A stretch of 64,000 bases of DNA from Lysobacteraceae bacterium (GTDB lineage: Bacteria > Pseudomonadota > Gammaproteobacteria > Nitrococcales > AK92): assembly GCA_012523465.1 (NCBI GenBank), contig JAAYIK010000011.1, positions 1 through 64,000 of the forward strand, given 5' to 3'. Made by a program: the position numbers and the translations under genes. Shown piece after piece: positions 1-8,866 of this stretch (the stretch's first letter is position 1; each line of letters starts with the position of its first letter). Below the pieces are notes generated by a model that did no database searches, had not been told where the DNA came from, and saw only the letters and a program-made list of their open reading frames with translations.

Positions 1-922
1 ACCCCTGGCGACGAAGCCCAAAGAGCGCGAAACCCGCAAGGACGCCGAGCGGCGGCAACGGCAGCAGCGGCGGCAAGCCCTCTATGACGAGATCCACGAC
101 CTCTATGCAAAGACAAAGTCCATCCGGGCAGTGGCTGACCGTCTGGGCATCGATCGCCGGACCGTGCGCAAGTACCTCAATGCCCCTGAATGCCCACAGC
201 CCAAACCACGAGGCGGACGGCCGAGCATTCTCGACCCCTACCGCGACTACATCCTGGCCCGTTGGGCGGAAGGCTGCCACAACGCGGCGCAGTTGTACCG
301 TGAGATCGTCCAGCGAGGCTATCCGGGGTCGAGAACCATCGTCAAGGACTTTGTCGCCGCGCTGCGGCGTGGTACGCCAGCCGAACCTGTCGTCCGCCGC
401 GTGCGCCTGGGACCCAGGCGATTTCGCCGATGGTTCACCTGTCCGCCGGAGAAGCTTGGCGAGAACGAACGCCGTTTTCTCGACATGGTCCTAGAGGCGT
501 CACCGTCTGCGCGAGAGGCGTACTCCCTCCTGCAAGAGTTCAGAAGAATTCTCACGGAGAGAAGAGCCAATGCGCTAAGGTCGTGGCTTGAACAGGCCGC
601 CCGGTCTTCGTTGGCTCCGCTAAGAGGCTTTGCCAGGAGCCTGGAGCAGGACATGGACGCGGTGATGAATGCGCTGACGTACCCATGGAGCAACGGGCGG
701 GTCGAAGGCTACATCAACAAGTTGAAACTATTGAAACGGCAGATGTACGGACGGGCCGGAATCGAGCTGCTGAGACGACGATTCCTGGCGATGGGACGTT
801 GAGAGACGGGAGGAAGAAGCCTCTTCCCTGCGTCTCGGCGTCCCGATAGCAGCGCAAGTGAGGGAACCGAGTTTCGAAGCGGCCTTCACGCTTCAAAACT
901 GCACCTAAATTGCGGGAGAGCC
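1..922 (+). mobile_element. ISL3-family insertion sequence, 3' part
   Basis: The element enters from beyond the left edge. It consists of the C-terminal part of an ISL3-type transposase and about 120 bases of right-end non-coding DNA. The probable right terminal repeat is TGCGGGAGAGCC at 911-922; read inward it begins GGCTCTCCCGCA, the GGCTCT-type end usual in ISL3 elements. The left end and any 8-bp target duplication lie outside the window, so the boundary is inferred from this end motif and from where the neighbouring reading frame becomes foreign. Confidence 0.7.
2..802 (+). CDS. ISL3-family transposase, C-terminal part
   Basis: The frame is open from the first bases of the window, so the N-terminal zinc-finger and first catalytic segment are off the left edge. 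What remains is a basic linker, a helix-turn-helix (IRAVADRLGIDRRTVRKYL, encoded around 120-180), and the C-terminal end of the DDE domain with the family-typical stretch PWSNGRVEGYINKLKLLKRQMYGRAG near the stop, which holds the last catalytic Glu. A GTG at 131 could be taken as a start, but the upstream residues also match the family linker, so it is internal. Function: transposition of its own element. Whether it is intact cannot be judged from this part. Confidence 0.8.
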   Translation, partial: PLATKPKERETRKDAERRQRQQRRQALYDEIHDLYAKTKSIRAVADRLGIDRRTVRKYLNAPECPQPKPRGGRPSILDPYRDYILARWAEGCHNAAQLYREIVQRGYPGSRTIVKDFVAALRRGTPAEPVVRRVRLGPRRFRRWFTCPPEKLGENERRFLDMVLEASPSAREAYSLLQEFRRILTERRANALRSWLEQAARSSLAPLRGFARSLEQDMDAVMNALTYPWSNGRVEGYINKLKLLKRQMYGRAGIELLRRRFLAMGR

Positions 923-1392
923 AGTTTTACATCGGCGCTAACATCTTTTTGCTGATCAACGCCGTGATCGCCTGGTTCGCCCACAAGGCGATGAAGCGCT
1001 TCCCGTGGCTCCTGGGCTGGCTCGGGGCGGTGTACGCGCTGTTCATTGTCACGCCCGCTGTCAAGGGCGCGTTGGGCCTCTCCGCCGATATCGGTATCGC
1101 CGAGTTAATCGGGGTAATCCTGGCGCTCGTGATTCTCGGGCGCGCTGCCGTGTTGGCGGAGCGTCTGCGGGAGCGGGGGGAGCGGCACTGGCTGCTGGCG
1201 CGACTCTTCCGGCGCCGCGCGCAGCCGAAGGTCCCCCTCGCCCGCGCTAAGGTGCAGGCCTCCCGCCGCGTCGAGCGCGCGGCGGCCGCGGAGACCGAAG
1301 ACAACCCTTGGGATGATGGGATTTTGAACATCGCAATCCGCAGCGATTATTCCGATCCGCGGAACCCCGACTATTACCCGGATCTACTGTAA
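910..1392 (+). CDS. Membrane protein truncated at its 5' end by the IS
   Basis: This 160-residue frame can only start at a TTG (910) that lies within the IS terminal repeat, and no ribosome binding site precedes it. The native protein probably began upstream of the IS. It has two or three hydrophobic segments (about residues 8-25, 33-50 and 58-80), then a very basic Arg-rich stretch, then an acidic tail ending NPDYYPDLL. I do not recognise the family. The topology and tail suggest an inner-membrane protein with a cytoplasmic C-terminus. It is best regarded as an interrupted gene whose expression is uncertain. Confidence 0.55.
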   Translation: MRESQFYIGANIFLLINAVIAWFAHKAMKRFPWLLGWLGAVYALFIVTPAVKGALGLSADIGIAELIGVILALVILGRAAVLAERLRERGERHWLLARLFRRRAQPKVPLARAKVQASRRVERAAAAETEDNPWDDGILNIAIRSDYSDPRNPDYYPDLL

Positions 1393-1447
1393 ACTTAGGC
1401 TGGCTCCAAGCAGCGCGGCGGTTCCGCTGCCGCGCCGCTTGGAGCGC

Positions 1448-2506
1448 TCATCCCCGGAGCTGTTTGTTGAAGTTGATCACCGGCAGCAAGTAGTTATCGC
1501 CCTGCTCCCCCGCCCGGCCGCTCTCGAGCATCAGATCGGAGGCTCGGCGGGAGATCCGGTCGGCTTGCTCCTGGGTCAGCGGCTTGCCATCGCCCTCTTC
1601 CTTGGAGACGTACTGCGCGTAGTAATCCTGCACGTCCTCACGGAAGCGCGCGACGCGATCGTCGTGGGTTTCGAACCCGAGCCGCTCCATCACGAAATCG
1701 GCCCCTTCCCGGGCGACAGCACCGCCAGCGACCATGGACAGCGCGTCGCGCATCTTCTCATCGAACGCAAGGCGGTAGGCGGTCGCCGCAAGCTCCGCCT
1801 CCTCCTCGGACATGCCCTTGGCGATGAGCTGCTGCCGATAGTCGCTGACCACCTGCTCGCGAATCTCCTTCGCGACATCCCCGAGCGTCTCTAACTGCTC
1901 CCCATCGAGCGTCTTGCCCGAGGCCGCGACACCCACCCCGGCGGCCACCGCGGAGATCGCATCGTCCGCTATAGCGGCGATGTGGTCCTGGGTCAGGACA
2001 TCGCCACGCACGGCGTCATAGCGGGCCTTGGCCGCATCGATCGTCGCGCGCACGGCCTCGGAGACCGACATCGCGTTCTCACCCTCGCCGGTCACCCCCT
2101 GGTATAGGGCCTGAAGGCTCGCGGCTGCCGCGGCGATACCGCCCTTGACTGAAGCCCAGCCCCGGGTGAAGAGCCCGGCATTCTCCGCCCGCTCCTCCGG
2201 GGTCATCTCGCGCCGTGCGGCAAAGTCCTGCACGGCGGCGTCGAATCCGCCTTGTGCCCGGTTGGCGAGGAATCCGGCCGTTGCTTTGGTGGCCGATGCG
2301 AGATAGTCCGCATACTGCTGCCCGGTTCCGTACAGCGTATGCGCTTTACCGGGATCGACCGTTGTGGCCATCAGCTCTTCTTCGGCTTCGCGCAGCGCCT
2401 TGGTGTACTGCGGACCCCGCAAGGCCGCCATCATCTGCGCGTGCTGCTCCCGCAGGGTCTCGCCGTTTCGCGTCACGTAGCCGTTTGCGCCGATCGGGTC
2501 CGCCAC
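1448..2506 (-). CDS. Hypothetical protein, Ala/Glu-rich helical
   Basis: The product is about 352 residues, strongly helical by composition (Ala, Glu, Gln, Arg), with no signal peptide and one moderately hydrophobic Ala/Gly stretch near residues 185-200. It is not recognised. The GTG start at 2506 has no convincing ribosome site, and the frame stays open upstream to a stop at 2543-2545. The visible gene may therefore be the 3' part of a longer, rearranged gene. It sits alone between the IS-damaged membrane gene and tRNA-Thr, in what looks like accessory DNA. Composition alone would also fit a phage structural or polymorphic-toxin-related protein, but nothing specific supports either. Confidence 0.5.
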   Translation of the reverse strand: MADPIGANGYVTRNGETLREQHAQMMAALRGPQYTKALREAEEELMATTVDPGKAHTLYGTGQQYADYLASATKATAGFLANRAQGGFDAAVQDFAARREMTPEERAENAGLFTRGWASVKGGIAAAAASLQALYQGVTGEGENAMSVSEAVRATIDAAKARYDAVRGDVLTQDHIAAIADDAISAVAAGVGVAASGKTLDGEQLETLGDVAKEIREQVVSDYRQQLIAKGMSEEEAELAATAYRLAFDEKMRDALSMVAGGAVAREGADFVMERLGFETHDDRVARFREDVQDYYAQYVSKEEGDGKPLTQEQADRISRRASDLMLESGRAGEQGDNYLLPVINFNKQLRG

Positions 2507-2685
2507 CTTACTCGCCGAGGCGGCAAGTGCACCGCCGCACGGCTAGCGCCAGCGGGCGAATATCGCGCGCTCGCCGCCAGCGAGCTCGTAGAGATCGAGA
2601 TCGCCCTCGACCGGCGTTTGCCGACCAAGTCCGTTGAGGCAGCGTTCCCAGCAGGGCGGTCAGAACCGTGACAAATCCGGTGACA

Positions 2686-2722
2686 AGAAAAGAAAAAGGG
2701 CTTAGGCGGATACCTAAGCCCT
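2686..2722 (-). terminator. Rho-independent terminator of tRNA-Thr
   Basis: A perfect 9-bp stem (GGGCTTAGG/CCTAAGCCC) with a 6-base loop is followed on the minus strand by a T-rich run (TTTTTCTTTT). It lies about 10 bases beyond the tRNA 3' end. Confidence 0.9.
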
Positions 2723-2731
2723 TGATTTATC

Positions 2732-2807
<76 letters not shown>

Positions 2808-2821
2808 GCAATGGCTGGGGG

Positions 2822-2850
2822 AGTATATATAATCGCCGCGCCGCGGACAA
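2822..2850 (-). promoter_or_regulatory. Sigma-70 promoter of tRNA-Thr
   Basis: On the minus strand TTGTCC (2845-2850) and TATACT (2822-2827) are separated by 17 bp. This places the start of transcription a few bases upstream of the tRNA 5' end. Confidence 0.7.
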
Positions 2851-2974
2851 TGCCGCCGGCCCCGCCTCCCGGGGATCTCCCTAAGGTTTCGCACAGCTGC
2901 CGCTCGTCGGCGGGTCGGCAACGCTCGTCAGCTGACCCTTGCCCTCGCAGAACCTCCCTTTTATGAGTGAAGGC

Positions 2975-3490
2975 ATGCGGAAGAATCATGGATTTACACT
3001 CGTCGAGCTGCTGGTCGCGCTGGCCCTGGTGGCGATTCTGGCGACGGTCGCCGTCCCCGGCTTCAACCGCCTGATCACCAGCAATCGCCTCACCAGCGAA
3101 GCCAACGATCTGCTCTCCACCATTACCTACGCCCGCAGCGAGGCGATCCGCCGCGGCACGCATGTCAGTCTCTGCCGGGTCACGGTTGGATCGGGCTCGG
3201 TGGGATTCGAAGTGCGGGAAGGCGACAGCTGCAACGCCAGCGCCACCCTGATCCGCGCGGCAAGACAGATTCCGAGCAGCATCTTCACGACCAACTTCAA
3301 CAACACCCGGATCACCATCACCGCCCTCGGCCTGGTGGACATCAAGGCACAAAACATGCCCAAGGACGGCAGCGGCAATCCCACCGACATCGCCTTCGTC
3401 CTGACCAGAAGTAACGAGGCACGCACGATCTGCCTGGGCCGCACGGGCCGAGCCTTCATCAACAGGGGGGAAGGATGCAGCGGATCTTGA
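2975..3490 (+). CDS. fimU: Type IV pilus minor pilin, FimU/FimT (GspH) type
   Basis: A short leader (MRKNHG) is followed by the class III pilin signature F-TLVELLVALALVAILA with Glu at +5, so PilD should cleave after Gly and methylate Phe. The ~165-residue mature protein has the GspH/FimT-type globular half with two cysteines that could pair (SLCRV, DSCNA). ATG 2975 gives a leader of normal length; an in-frame ATG at 2963 is possible. First gene of a minor-pilin operon. Minor pilins of this set are thought to prime pilus assembly and sit at the tip with PilY1. The call rests on position before pilV, as in Pseudomonas fimU. Confidence 0.85.
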   Translation: MRKNHGFTLVELLVALALVAILATVAVPGFNRLITSNRLTSEANDLLSTITYARSEAIRRGTHVSLCRVTVGSGSVGFEVREGDSCNASATLIRAARQIPSSIFTTNFNNTRITITALGLVDIKAQNMPKDGSGNPTDIAFVLTRSNEARTICLGRTGRAFINRGEGCSGS

Positions 3491-3918
3491 GGCCAAGACA
3501 GCGCGCCCGCGGCTTCACCCTGATCGAAGTCCTGGTGGCATTGCTGGTGCTTTCCATCGGACTGCTGGGCATCGCGGGCCTGCAGCTGAAAAGCCTGCGT
3601 GACAGTCAGGACGCCTATCTGCGCTCCCAGGCCAGCATTCTGGCCGCGGACATCATCGAGCGCATGCGCGCCAACCGGCAGGAAGCCCGCTCTGGCAATT
3701 ACGACATCGGGCTGAACGACACCCCCGCCGCCGGCAGCTCGCGCAGCGCGCGGGACTTGACTGAATGGCGCAATCGCATCAGCGACACCCTTCCCGGCGG
3801 CACGGGAGCCGTCCAGACCAGCGCCGAGCGGGTGGTGGTCACCATCCAGTGGCAGACCAGGCGCAGCGAGGACGCGGACGACTCCAAGGACTCCTTTACC
3901 TATGAAACGCGGCTATGA
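3475..3918 (+). CDS. pilV: Type IV pilus minor pilin PilV
   Basis: The 147-residue product has a basic leader ending RARG, then FTLIEVLVALLVLSIGLLGIAGLQ, the PilV form of the prepilin signature with Glu+5. The segment after the helix (QASILAADIIERMRANR) is also typical of PilV. It overlaps fimU by 16 bases and has GGAAGG directly before the ATG, indicating translational coupling. It acts in the inner membrane and pilus tip as part of the PilVWX-Y1 priming complex. Confidence 0.92.
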   Translation: MQRILRPRQRARGFTLIEVLVALLVLSIGLLGIAGLQLKSLRDSQDAYLRSQASILAADIIERMRANRQEARSGNYDIGLNDTPAAGSSRSARDLTEWRNRISDTLPGGTGAVQTSAERVVVTIQWQTRRSEDADDSKDSFTYETRL

Positions 3919-4880
3919 ACGGCATTACTTGTCTTAATCGGCGTCAACGGGGCATCGGGCTGGTGGAAATCATGGTCGCGCTGGTCATCGGCCTGATCCT
4001 CCTCGCCGGGTTGTTCCAGATCTTCCAAAGCAACCGCACCAGCCACCGCATCAGCGAGGCGCTGGCGCGGGTGCAGGAAAACGGCCGCTTCGCCATGATG
4101 TTCCTGAGCCGCGACCTGCGCATGGCCGGTCACATTGGCTGCACGCGAGACTTCGGGCTGCGCAACACCCTCGGCAGCTCGAACTACCTCTACGATTTCG
4201 AGACCTATCTGGTCGGACACCGTGACGAGAACGGGACGGGCAACTGGCAGCCGGCGCTGCCCAGCGGCCTCTCCAACGTCGTCAAAGGCACCGATGTCGT
4301 CACCGTCCGCGCCGCCGACGGCAACACGATACTCATCGATCCCATGAACAGCGCCACCGACAACGTGGTCCCCAGGACCGTCCATGACCTGGCCGTGGGC
4401 GACACCGTCGTTCTCAGCGACTGCGAGATGGCGGCAGCCTTCAGGATCAACCAGATCGACGGCGCCGGCGCGCTCGTGCACGGCCAGAATCTCGGCAAGG
4501 CCTATCGCGGCGATGCCGAGCTGATGCGGATCGCCACCACGACCTACTTCATCCGCGAGAACGTCGCCGGCGAGCCCGCCCTCTGGCGCCGGATAGGCAA
4601 CAACCCGGCGGAGGAGCTGGTGGAAGGCGTCGACGACCTGTTCGTGCTGTACGGCATCGACACCAACGCCGACGGCGCTGCCGACGAGTACAAGCCGGCC
4701 GACGAGGTGGTGTCCTGGGACGACGTGGTCAGCCTGCAGGTGACCCTGCGCGTACGCAGCCGCGAAGACAATGTCACTGCGGAGCCCGACACCGTCAGCT
4801 ACGATGGCGCCCAAGTGACCGACCGCCGCCTGCGGCAGACCTTCACCAGCACCATCAGCATACGCAACAGACTCAAGTGA
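3915..4880 (+). CDS. pilW: Type IV pilus minor pilin PilW
   Basis: A 321-residue large minor pilin. The prepilin cleavage site is RRQRG/IGLVEIMVAL with Glu+5, followed by the PilW-typical ENGRFAMMFLSRDLRMAG segment at about residues 55-75. Its ATG overlaps the pilV stop (ATGA), and its end overlaps the pilX start. It contains an acidic stretch (DTNADGAADE) resembling a calcium-binding loop. Works with PilV, PilX and PilY1 to initiate pilus assembly. Confidence 0.92.
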   Translation: MNGITCLNRRQRGIGLVEIMVALVIGLILLAGLFQIFQSNRTSHRISEALARVQENGRFAMMFLSRDLRMAGHIGCTRDFGLRNTLGSSNYLYDFETYLVGHRDENGTGNWQPALPSGLSNVVKGTDVVTVRAADGNTILIDPMNSATDNVVPRTVHDLAVGDTVVLSDCEMAAAFRINQIDGAGALVHGQNLGKAYRGDAELMRIATTTYFIRENVAGEPALWRRIGNNPAEELVEGVDDLFVLYGIDTNADGAADEYKPADEVVSWDDVVSLQVTLRVRSREDNVTAEPDTVSYDGAQVTDRRLRQTFTSTISIRNRLK

Positions 4881-5404
4881 TGATGAGACAGCTTCGCTCA
4901 CCGAGACGCGCGCAGCGGGGCACGGCCCTGATCGTCAGCCTCGTCCTGCTGCTGGTCCTGACCATCCTCGGCATCAGCAGCATGCGCACCTCCGGGCTGC
5001 AGGAACGAATGGCCGGCAATTTGCACGACGCCCATTTGGCCTTCCAGGCTGCCGAAGCCGCGCTCCGGGAAGCTGAGCGTTTCCTGGGGTCCGCCAGCCT
5101 GCCCGAATTTACCAACAGCAACGGTCTGTATGTCTACGATCCGACCGATCCCACCAACCCGGATCCGGTATGGAAAGATCCCAACTGGCACCTGACCAAG
5201 GCCCGGGTCTACGAGGGCACCCTGAACGGCGTATCCACGCCGCCTCGCTACGTGATCGAGGAGCTGCCGACGGTCACGCTGCCAGGGCAGAGCGCCGCCG
5301 CCGACGAACCCCTGCCGGAGATGACCATCTACCGCGTGACGGCCTGGGCGCGCGGCGGCTCGGATGCGTCCGAGGTCATTCTGCAATCGACGTACATGCG
5401 TTAA
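4877..5404 (+). CDS. pilX: Type IV pilus assembly protein PilX
   Basis: A 175-residue PilX. The prepilin-like N-terminus is RAQRG/TALIVSLVLLLVLTILGIS; as usual for PilX there is no Glu at +5. The next segment, RMAGNLHDAHLAFQAAEAALREAE, matches the conserved PilX region. It starts 4 bases inside pilW and ends 18 bases before pilY1, so it belongs to the same transcript. It takes part in the priming complex that carries PilY1 to the pilus tip. Confidence 0.92.
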   Translation: MMMRQLRSPRRAQRGTALIVSLVLLLVLTILGISSMRTSGLQERMAGNLHDAHLAFQAAEAALREAERFLGSASLPEFTNSNGLYVYDPTDPTNPDPVWKDPNWHLTKARVYEGTLNGVSTPPRYVIEELPTVTLPGQSAAADEPLPEMTIYRVTAWARGGSDASEVILQSTYMR

Positions 5405-5422
5405 TCTGGAGCGAGGACAGTC

Positions 5423-8400
5423 ATGAACGATAAGATCAAAGCCCGCGCGCTCGCTTTCCTCGCCGCCTTCTCGCTGTCCTCGGCCAGCGGCATGGCCGCC
5501 GCCGAGATCGCGCAATCACCGCTGTTCGTCAGCGCCGGCGCCGAACCCAATGTCATGCTGCTGATCGACAACTCCGGCAGCATGGACAACGTCATCTGGC
5601 ACTCCGGCTACGATCCGACCAAAACCTACCCTGACTGGGGGTTCGACAGCACCAACGGCAACTATCAGTATTCCTCGCTGACCAAGTGCAGCGGCAACTA
5701 CCGCAACTACGTCCGCGGCCGCCGCGGCAGCACCACGAAGTGCCTCAAGCTGCCAACTCCCCGCGGCAACAGCACGCGCTATAACGGCAACTACCTCAAC
5801 TACCTGTTCGAAAATTTCGACAACGGCGCCGATCTGACCGACGGCAAAACGATCCCCAACGACTACCGAATGAACGTCGCCCGCGACGTGGCGACCGAAC
5901 TGGTAAGAAACACCACGGGCGTGCGGTTTGGCCTCGCGGCATTCAACCCCCCGACTACTAGCGACAGCGGCCCTGGCGGCAGCATCCTAGCCAGCTGCGG
6001 CAGCGCCCCTTCGGACATCATCCGGGAGATCAACGATCTCACCGCCTCCACCAATACGCCGCTGGCCGAGACCTACTACGAGATCACCCGCTACTTCCGG
6101 GGCCTGTCCCGTTACCACGGCAGCGGCCGGGGCAACTACCAGTCGCCGATACAATACCGCTGCCAGAAGAACTTCGTGGTCGTCATCACCGACGGCCTGC
6201 CGACCTACGACAAAACCTTCCCGAGCAACGATCCCGATGACCCGGACGGCCGCCTGCCGGATTGGGACGGGAGGCATGCGCCTTTCGGCCAGCCCTACTC
6301 CGACGGCAATCAACCCTACAGCGGCAGTGGCGCAGGCGAAGGCGACACGCTTTACCTCGACGACCTCGCCAAGTTCGGCTACGACATCGACATGCGCAAG
6401 GGAGGCTATGACGCCGCCGGCAAGAGCTACGACGACCCTCGCTTCCCCAAGCAAAACCTGCGCACCTACACGATTGGCTTTGCCATCAGCAACCAAATGC
6501 TGGAAGACGCCGCGGAATACGGCCACGGCCGTTACTACACCGCCGACGACGCCGACCAGCTCTCGCAGGCCTTGACCAGCGCCATCTCGGAGGTCATCGC
6601 CGCCTCCACCTCAGCGGCCGCGGTGGCCACCAACTCCACCCGGCTGCAGAGCAGCACCCGCCTCTACCAGGCCCGTTTCAACACTCTGACCTGGTCCGGC
6701 CAGCTACTGTCCTACCCCCTGGCCGAGGACGGCAGCGTGCTGCCGCCCGATGGCGATGCCGCCGACAGGATTCCGAGCCCCAACAACCGGCGCATCTTCA
6801 CCTGGCGTCCGGGAGCGGGCGATCAGAAAGGCCAGGGCGTGGAATTCGCTTGGGACAACCTGTCTCCCGTCCAGCAAAACGACCTTAACGTCGAAGACGG
6901 CCTCGGTCCCGAGCGGCTCGCCTACCTGCGCGGCGATCGCTCGCGGGAGTCGGCGGCCAGCAACCCGTTCCGCGAGCGCGCGAGCGTGCTGGGCGATATC
7001 GTCAACTCCAACCCCGCCTTCGCCGGCGACGAGAACTTCGGCTTCTACCTGCTGCCGGGCTCCGAAGGCAACAGCTACCGGAATTTCATCCGCAACACTA
7101 CCAGCAAGCGCCCGAAGATGATTTACGTTGGCGCCAACGACGGCATGCTGCATGCCTTTGATGCCGAGACGTTGGTCGAGCGCTTTGCCTATGTGCCCAA
7201 CGCGGTGTTTCCCAACCTGCACGAACTGACCAAGCCGGATTACGAGCATCGCTACTTCGTTGACGGCACGCCGCGCATCAGCGACGCCTATATCAATGGC
7301 AGCTGGAAGACCGTGCTAGTAGGCACCCTGGGAGCCGGTGGCCGCGGCGTGTTTGCCCTGGACGTCACCAACCCCACCAGCTTTTCGGCCGGCAACGTCA
7401 TGTGGGAATTCCCGCCCAACCCGGCCGGAGAAACTGCCAGTTACGATGCCGACCTCGGCACCGTGCTGGGAGAAGCGGTCATCGCCCGCCTGAACTCTGG
7501 CCACTGGGTTGCCATGTTCGGCAACGGACCGAACAGCGCCAACAAGAAGGCCGTACTGTTCATCATCGACCTCGCCACCGGCGAGCTGCTGAAGACGATA
7601 GACACCAGGTTCGGGAGCGCCAACGCGCCGAACGGACTCAGCACGCCGGTGCCGGTCGACGTCAATGGCGACCGCATTACCGACGTGGTCTACGCCGGCG
7701 ACCTGCAAGGCAACCTGTGGAAGTTCGACCTCTCGAGCAACAGCATCGATCAGTGGAAGGTCGCCTACGGCAGCAGCGACGATCCGCAGCCGCTGTTCCG
7801 GGCCGTCGATGGTGGCGGCAAGGCGCAGCCCATTAGCTCCAGGCCGGCCGTGTCCAAGCACCCTGACGGCGGCTACATGGTCTTTTTCGGTACCGGCACC
7901 TACTTCCGGACCAGCGACAAGGTCGTCGATCGACAGAACGATGCCCGCAACAGCTTCTATGCCATCCTCGACCAGGGTGTGCGGGTCACGGGGCGGCAGC
8001 AGCTACTCAGGCAGGAGATCATCTTCGAGGGACAGGTCACTTTTGAGACCGCGTCGGGCACCATCGTCCGCGAGGCGCGGCGGGTCTCCAACCACCAGAT
8101 GAACAACCAGCACAAGGGCTGGTACCTCGATCTGCTCTGGCCGAACGATAGTTACAACAACGGCTACCAGGGCGAGCGAGTGGTCTCGGAGCCGACCCTT
8201 CACTCCAGGCGGGTGATCTTCACTACCCTGATCCCGACCGAGGACCCCTGCTCGTTCGGCGGCAGCAGCTGGCTGATGGAGCTCGATGTCTTCACCGGCG
8301 CCCGCGTGGTGCACCCCGTGCTCGACCTCGACGGCGACGGGGTCATGGATGACTACAGCGGGGTCAAGTTCGATGAGATCGTCAGCCGGCCGCAAATCCT

Positions 8401-8527
8401 GGAAGACGACGATCCGGACAGCGAGAAGGAGTTCAAGTATCAAAGCGGCACCAGCGGCAACATCATCGTGACCGTGGAAAGGGCCGATACCACCGACGGT
8501 CGCCTGTCCTGGCGCCAGCTGCAGTGA
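5423..8527 (+). CDS. pilY1: Type IV pilus tip adhesin/biogenesis factor PilY1
   Basis: A 1034-residue secreted protein with a signal peptide (about residues 1-27). The N-terminal half is a von Willebrand A-like domain with an intact MIDAS sequence, DNSGS at residues 49-53. The C-terminal half is the PilY1 beta-propeller, with KMIYVGANDGMLHAFDA and a calcium loop of form DxNxDxxxD near residues 746-754 (DVNGDRITD). A second acidic loop, DLDGDGVMDD, lies closer to the end. In Pseudomonas the equivalent loop binds calcium and controls pilus extension/retraction, and PilY1 is also an adhesin and mechanosensor. Start ATG 5423 has a GGAG-like site upstream. Co-transcribed with the pilins. Confidence 0.95.
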   Translation: MNDKIKARALAFLAAFSLSSASGMAAAEIAQSPLFVSAGAEPNVMLLIDNSGSMDNVIWHSGYDPTKTYPDWGFDSTNGNYQYSSLTKCSGNYRNYVRGRRGSTTKCLKLPTPRGNSTRYNGNYLNYLFENFDNGADLTDGKTIPNDYRMNVARDVATELVRNTTGVRFGLAAFNPPTTSDSGPGGSILASCGSAPSDIIREINDLTASTNTPLAETYYEITRYFRGLSRYHGSGRGNYQSPIQYRCQKNFVVVITDGLPTYDKTFPSNDPDDPDGRLPDWDGRHAPFGQPYSDGNQPYSGSGAGEGDTLYLDDLAKFGYDIDMRKGGYDAAGKSYDDPRFPKQNLRTYTIGFAISNQMLEDAAEYGHGRYYTADDADQLSQALTSAISEVIAASTSAAAVATNSTRLQSSTRLYQARFNTLTWSGQLLSYPLAEDGSVLPPDGDAADRIPSPNNRRIFTWRPGAGDQKGQGVEFAWDNLSPVQQNDLNVEDGLGPERLAYLRGDRSRESAASNPFRERASVLGDIVNSNPAFAGDENFGFYLLPGSEGNSYRNFIRNTTSKRPKMIYVGANDGMLHAFDAETLVERFAYVPNAVFPNLHELTKPDYEHRYFVDGTPRISDAYINGSWKTVLVGTLGAGGRGVFALDVTNPTSFSAGNVMWEFPPNPAGETASYDADLGTVLGEAVIARLNSGHWVAMFGNGPNSANKKAVLFIIDLATGELLKTIDTRFGSANAPNGLSTPVPVDVNGDRITDVVYAGDLQGNLWKFDLSSNSIDQWKVAYGSSDDPQPLFRAVDGGGKAQPISSRPAVSKHPDGGYMVFFGTGTYFRTSDKVVDRQNDARNSFYAILDQGVRVTGRQQLLRQEIIFEGQVTFETASGTIVREARRVSNHQMNNQHKGWYLDLLWPNDSYNNGYQGERVVSEPTLHSRRVIFTTLIPTEDPCSFGGSSWLMELDVFTGARVVHPVLDLDGDGVMDDYSGVKFDEIVSRPQILEDDDPDSEKEFKYQSGTSGNIIVTVERADTTDGRLSWRQLQ

Positions 8528-8537
8528 GGATATAGCC

Positions 8538-8849
8538 ATGATGCGCACGTCCGTATTGCTAAGCCTGCTGCTGAGTGCGGTTCTCTCCACCGCTCAAGCG
8601 GCATCCGACCACCACCCGTCAGGCCAGGTCAAGGCAATCGACCCACAGAGGTACGAGATCAGCATCGGAGACACGCCGTACCGGCTGTCGGCCAACTTCG
8701 TGCTCCACATCGGCGACGACAGGCTGCACGGCCTGGGCGCCGTCCGCGCGATCGAAGCCGGCAGCCTGCTGCGCTACCGCGCCGTGCCGCTGTCCCAAGG
8801 CAGCGGCTACGCTGGCGAGATCCGAGAGGGCTGGTTGCTCCCACAATGA
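8538..8849 (+). CDS. pilY2: PilY2-like small secreted protein
   Basis: A 103-residue protein with a clear signal peptide (cleavage probably after AQA, residue ~21) and a small all-beta mature part. It lies exactly where Pseudomonas has pilY2, between pilY1 and pilE, and its size fits. It starts 10 bases after pilY1 with AGGATAT upstream. The assignment rests on position, size and export signal rather than on a recognised domain. The Pseudomonas protein is needed for pilus biogenesis, but its mechanism is poorly known. Confidence 0.7.
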   Translation: MMRTSVLLSLLLSAVLSTAQAASDHHPSGQVKAIDPQRYEISIGDTPYRLSANFVLHIGDDRLHGLGAVRAIEAGSLLRYRAVPLSQGSGYAGEIREGWLLPQ

Positions 8850-8866
8850 TCGCGAGGCATCCGACA

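Noticed and set aside
910-930. TTG at 910 as the true start of the membrane protein
   Set aside because: It lies within the inferred IS repeat, with no ribosome site; it is an accident of the insertion, so the frame is treated as truncated.
3900-4901. A 333-residue frame on the minus strand
   Set aside because: It mirrors pilW; composition (Val/Gly/His rich) is that of a shadow frame.
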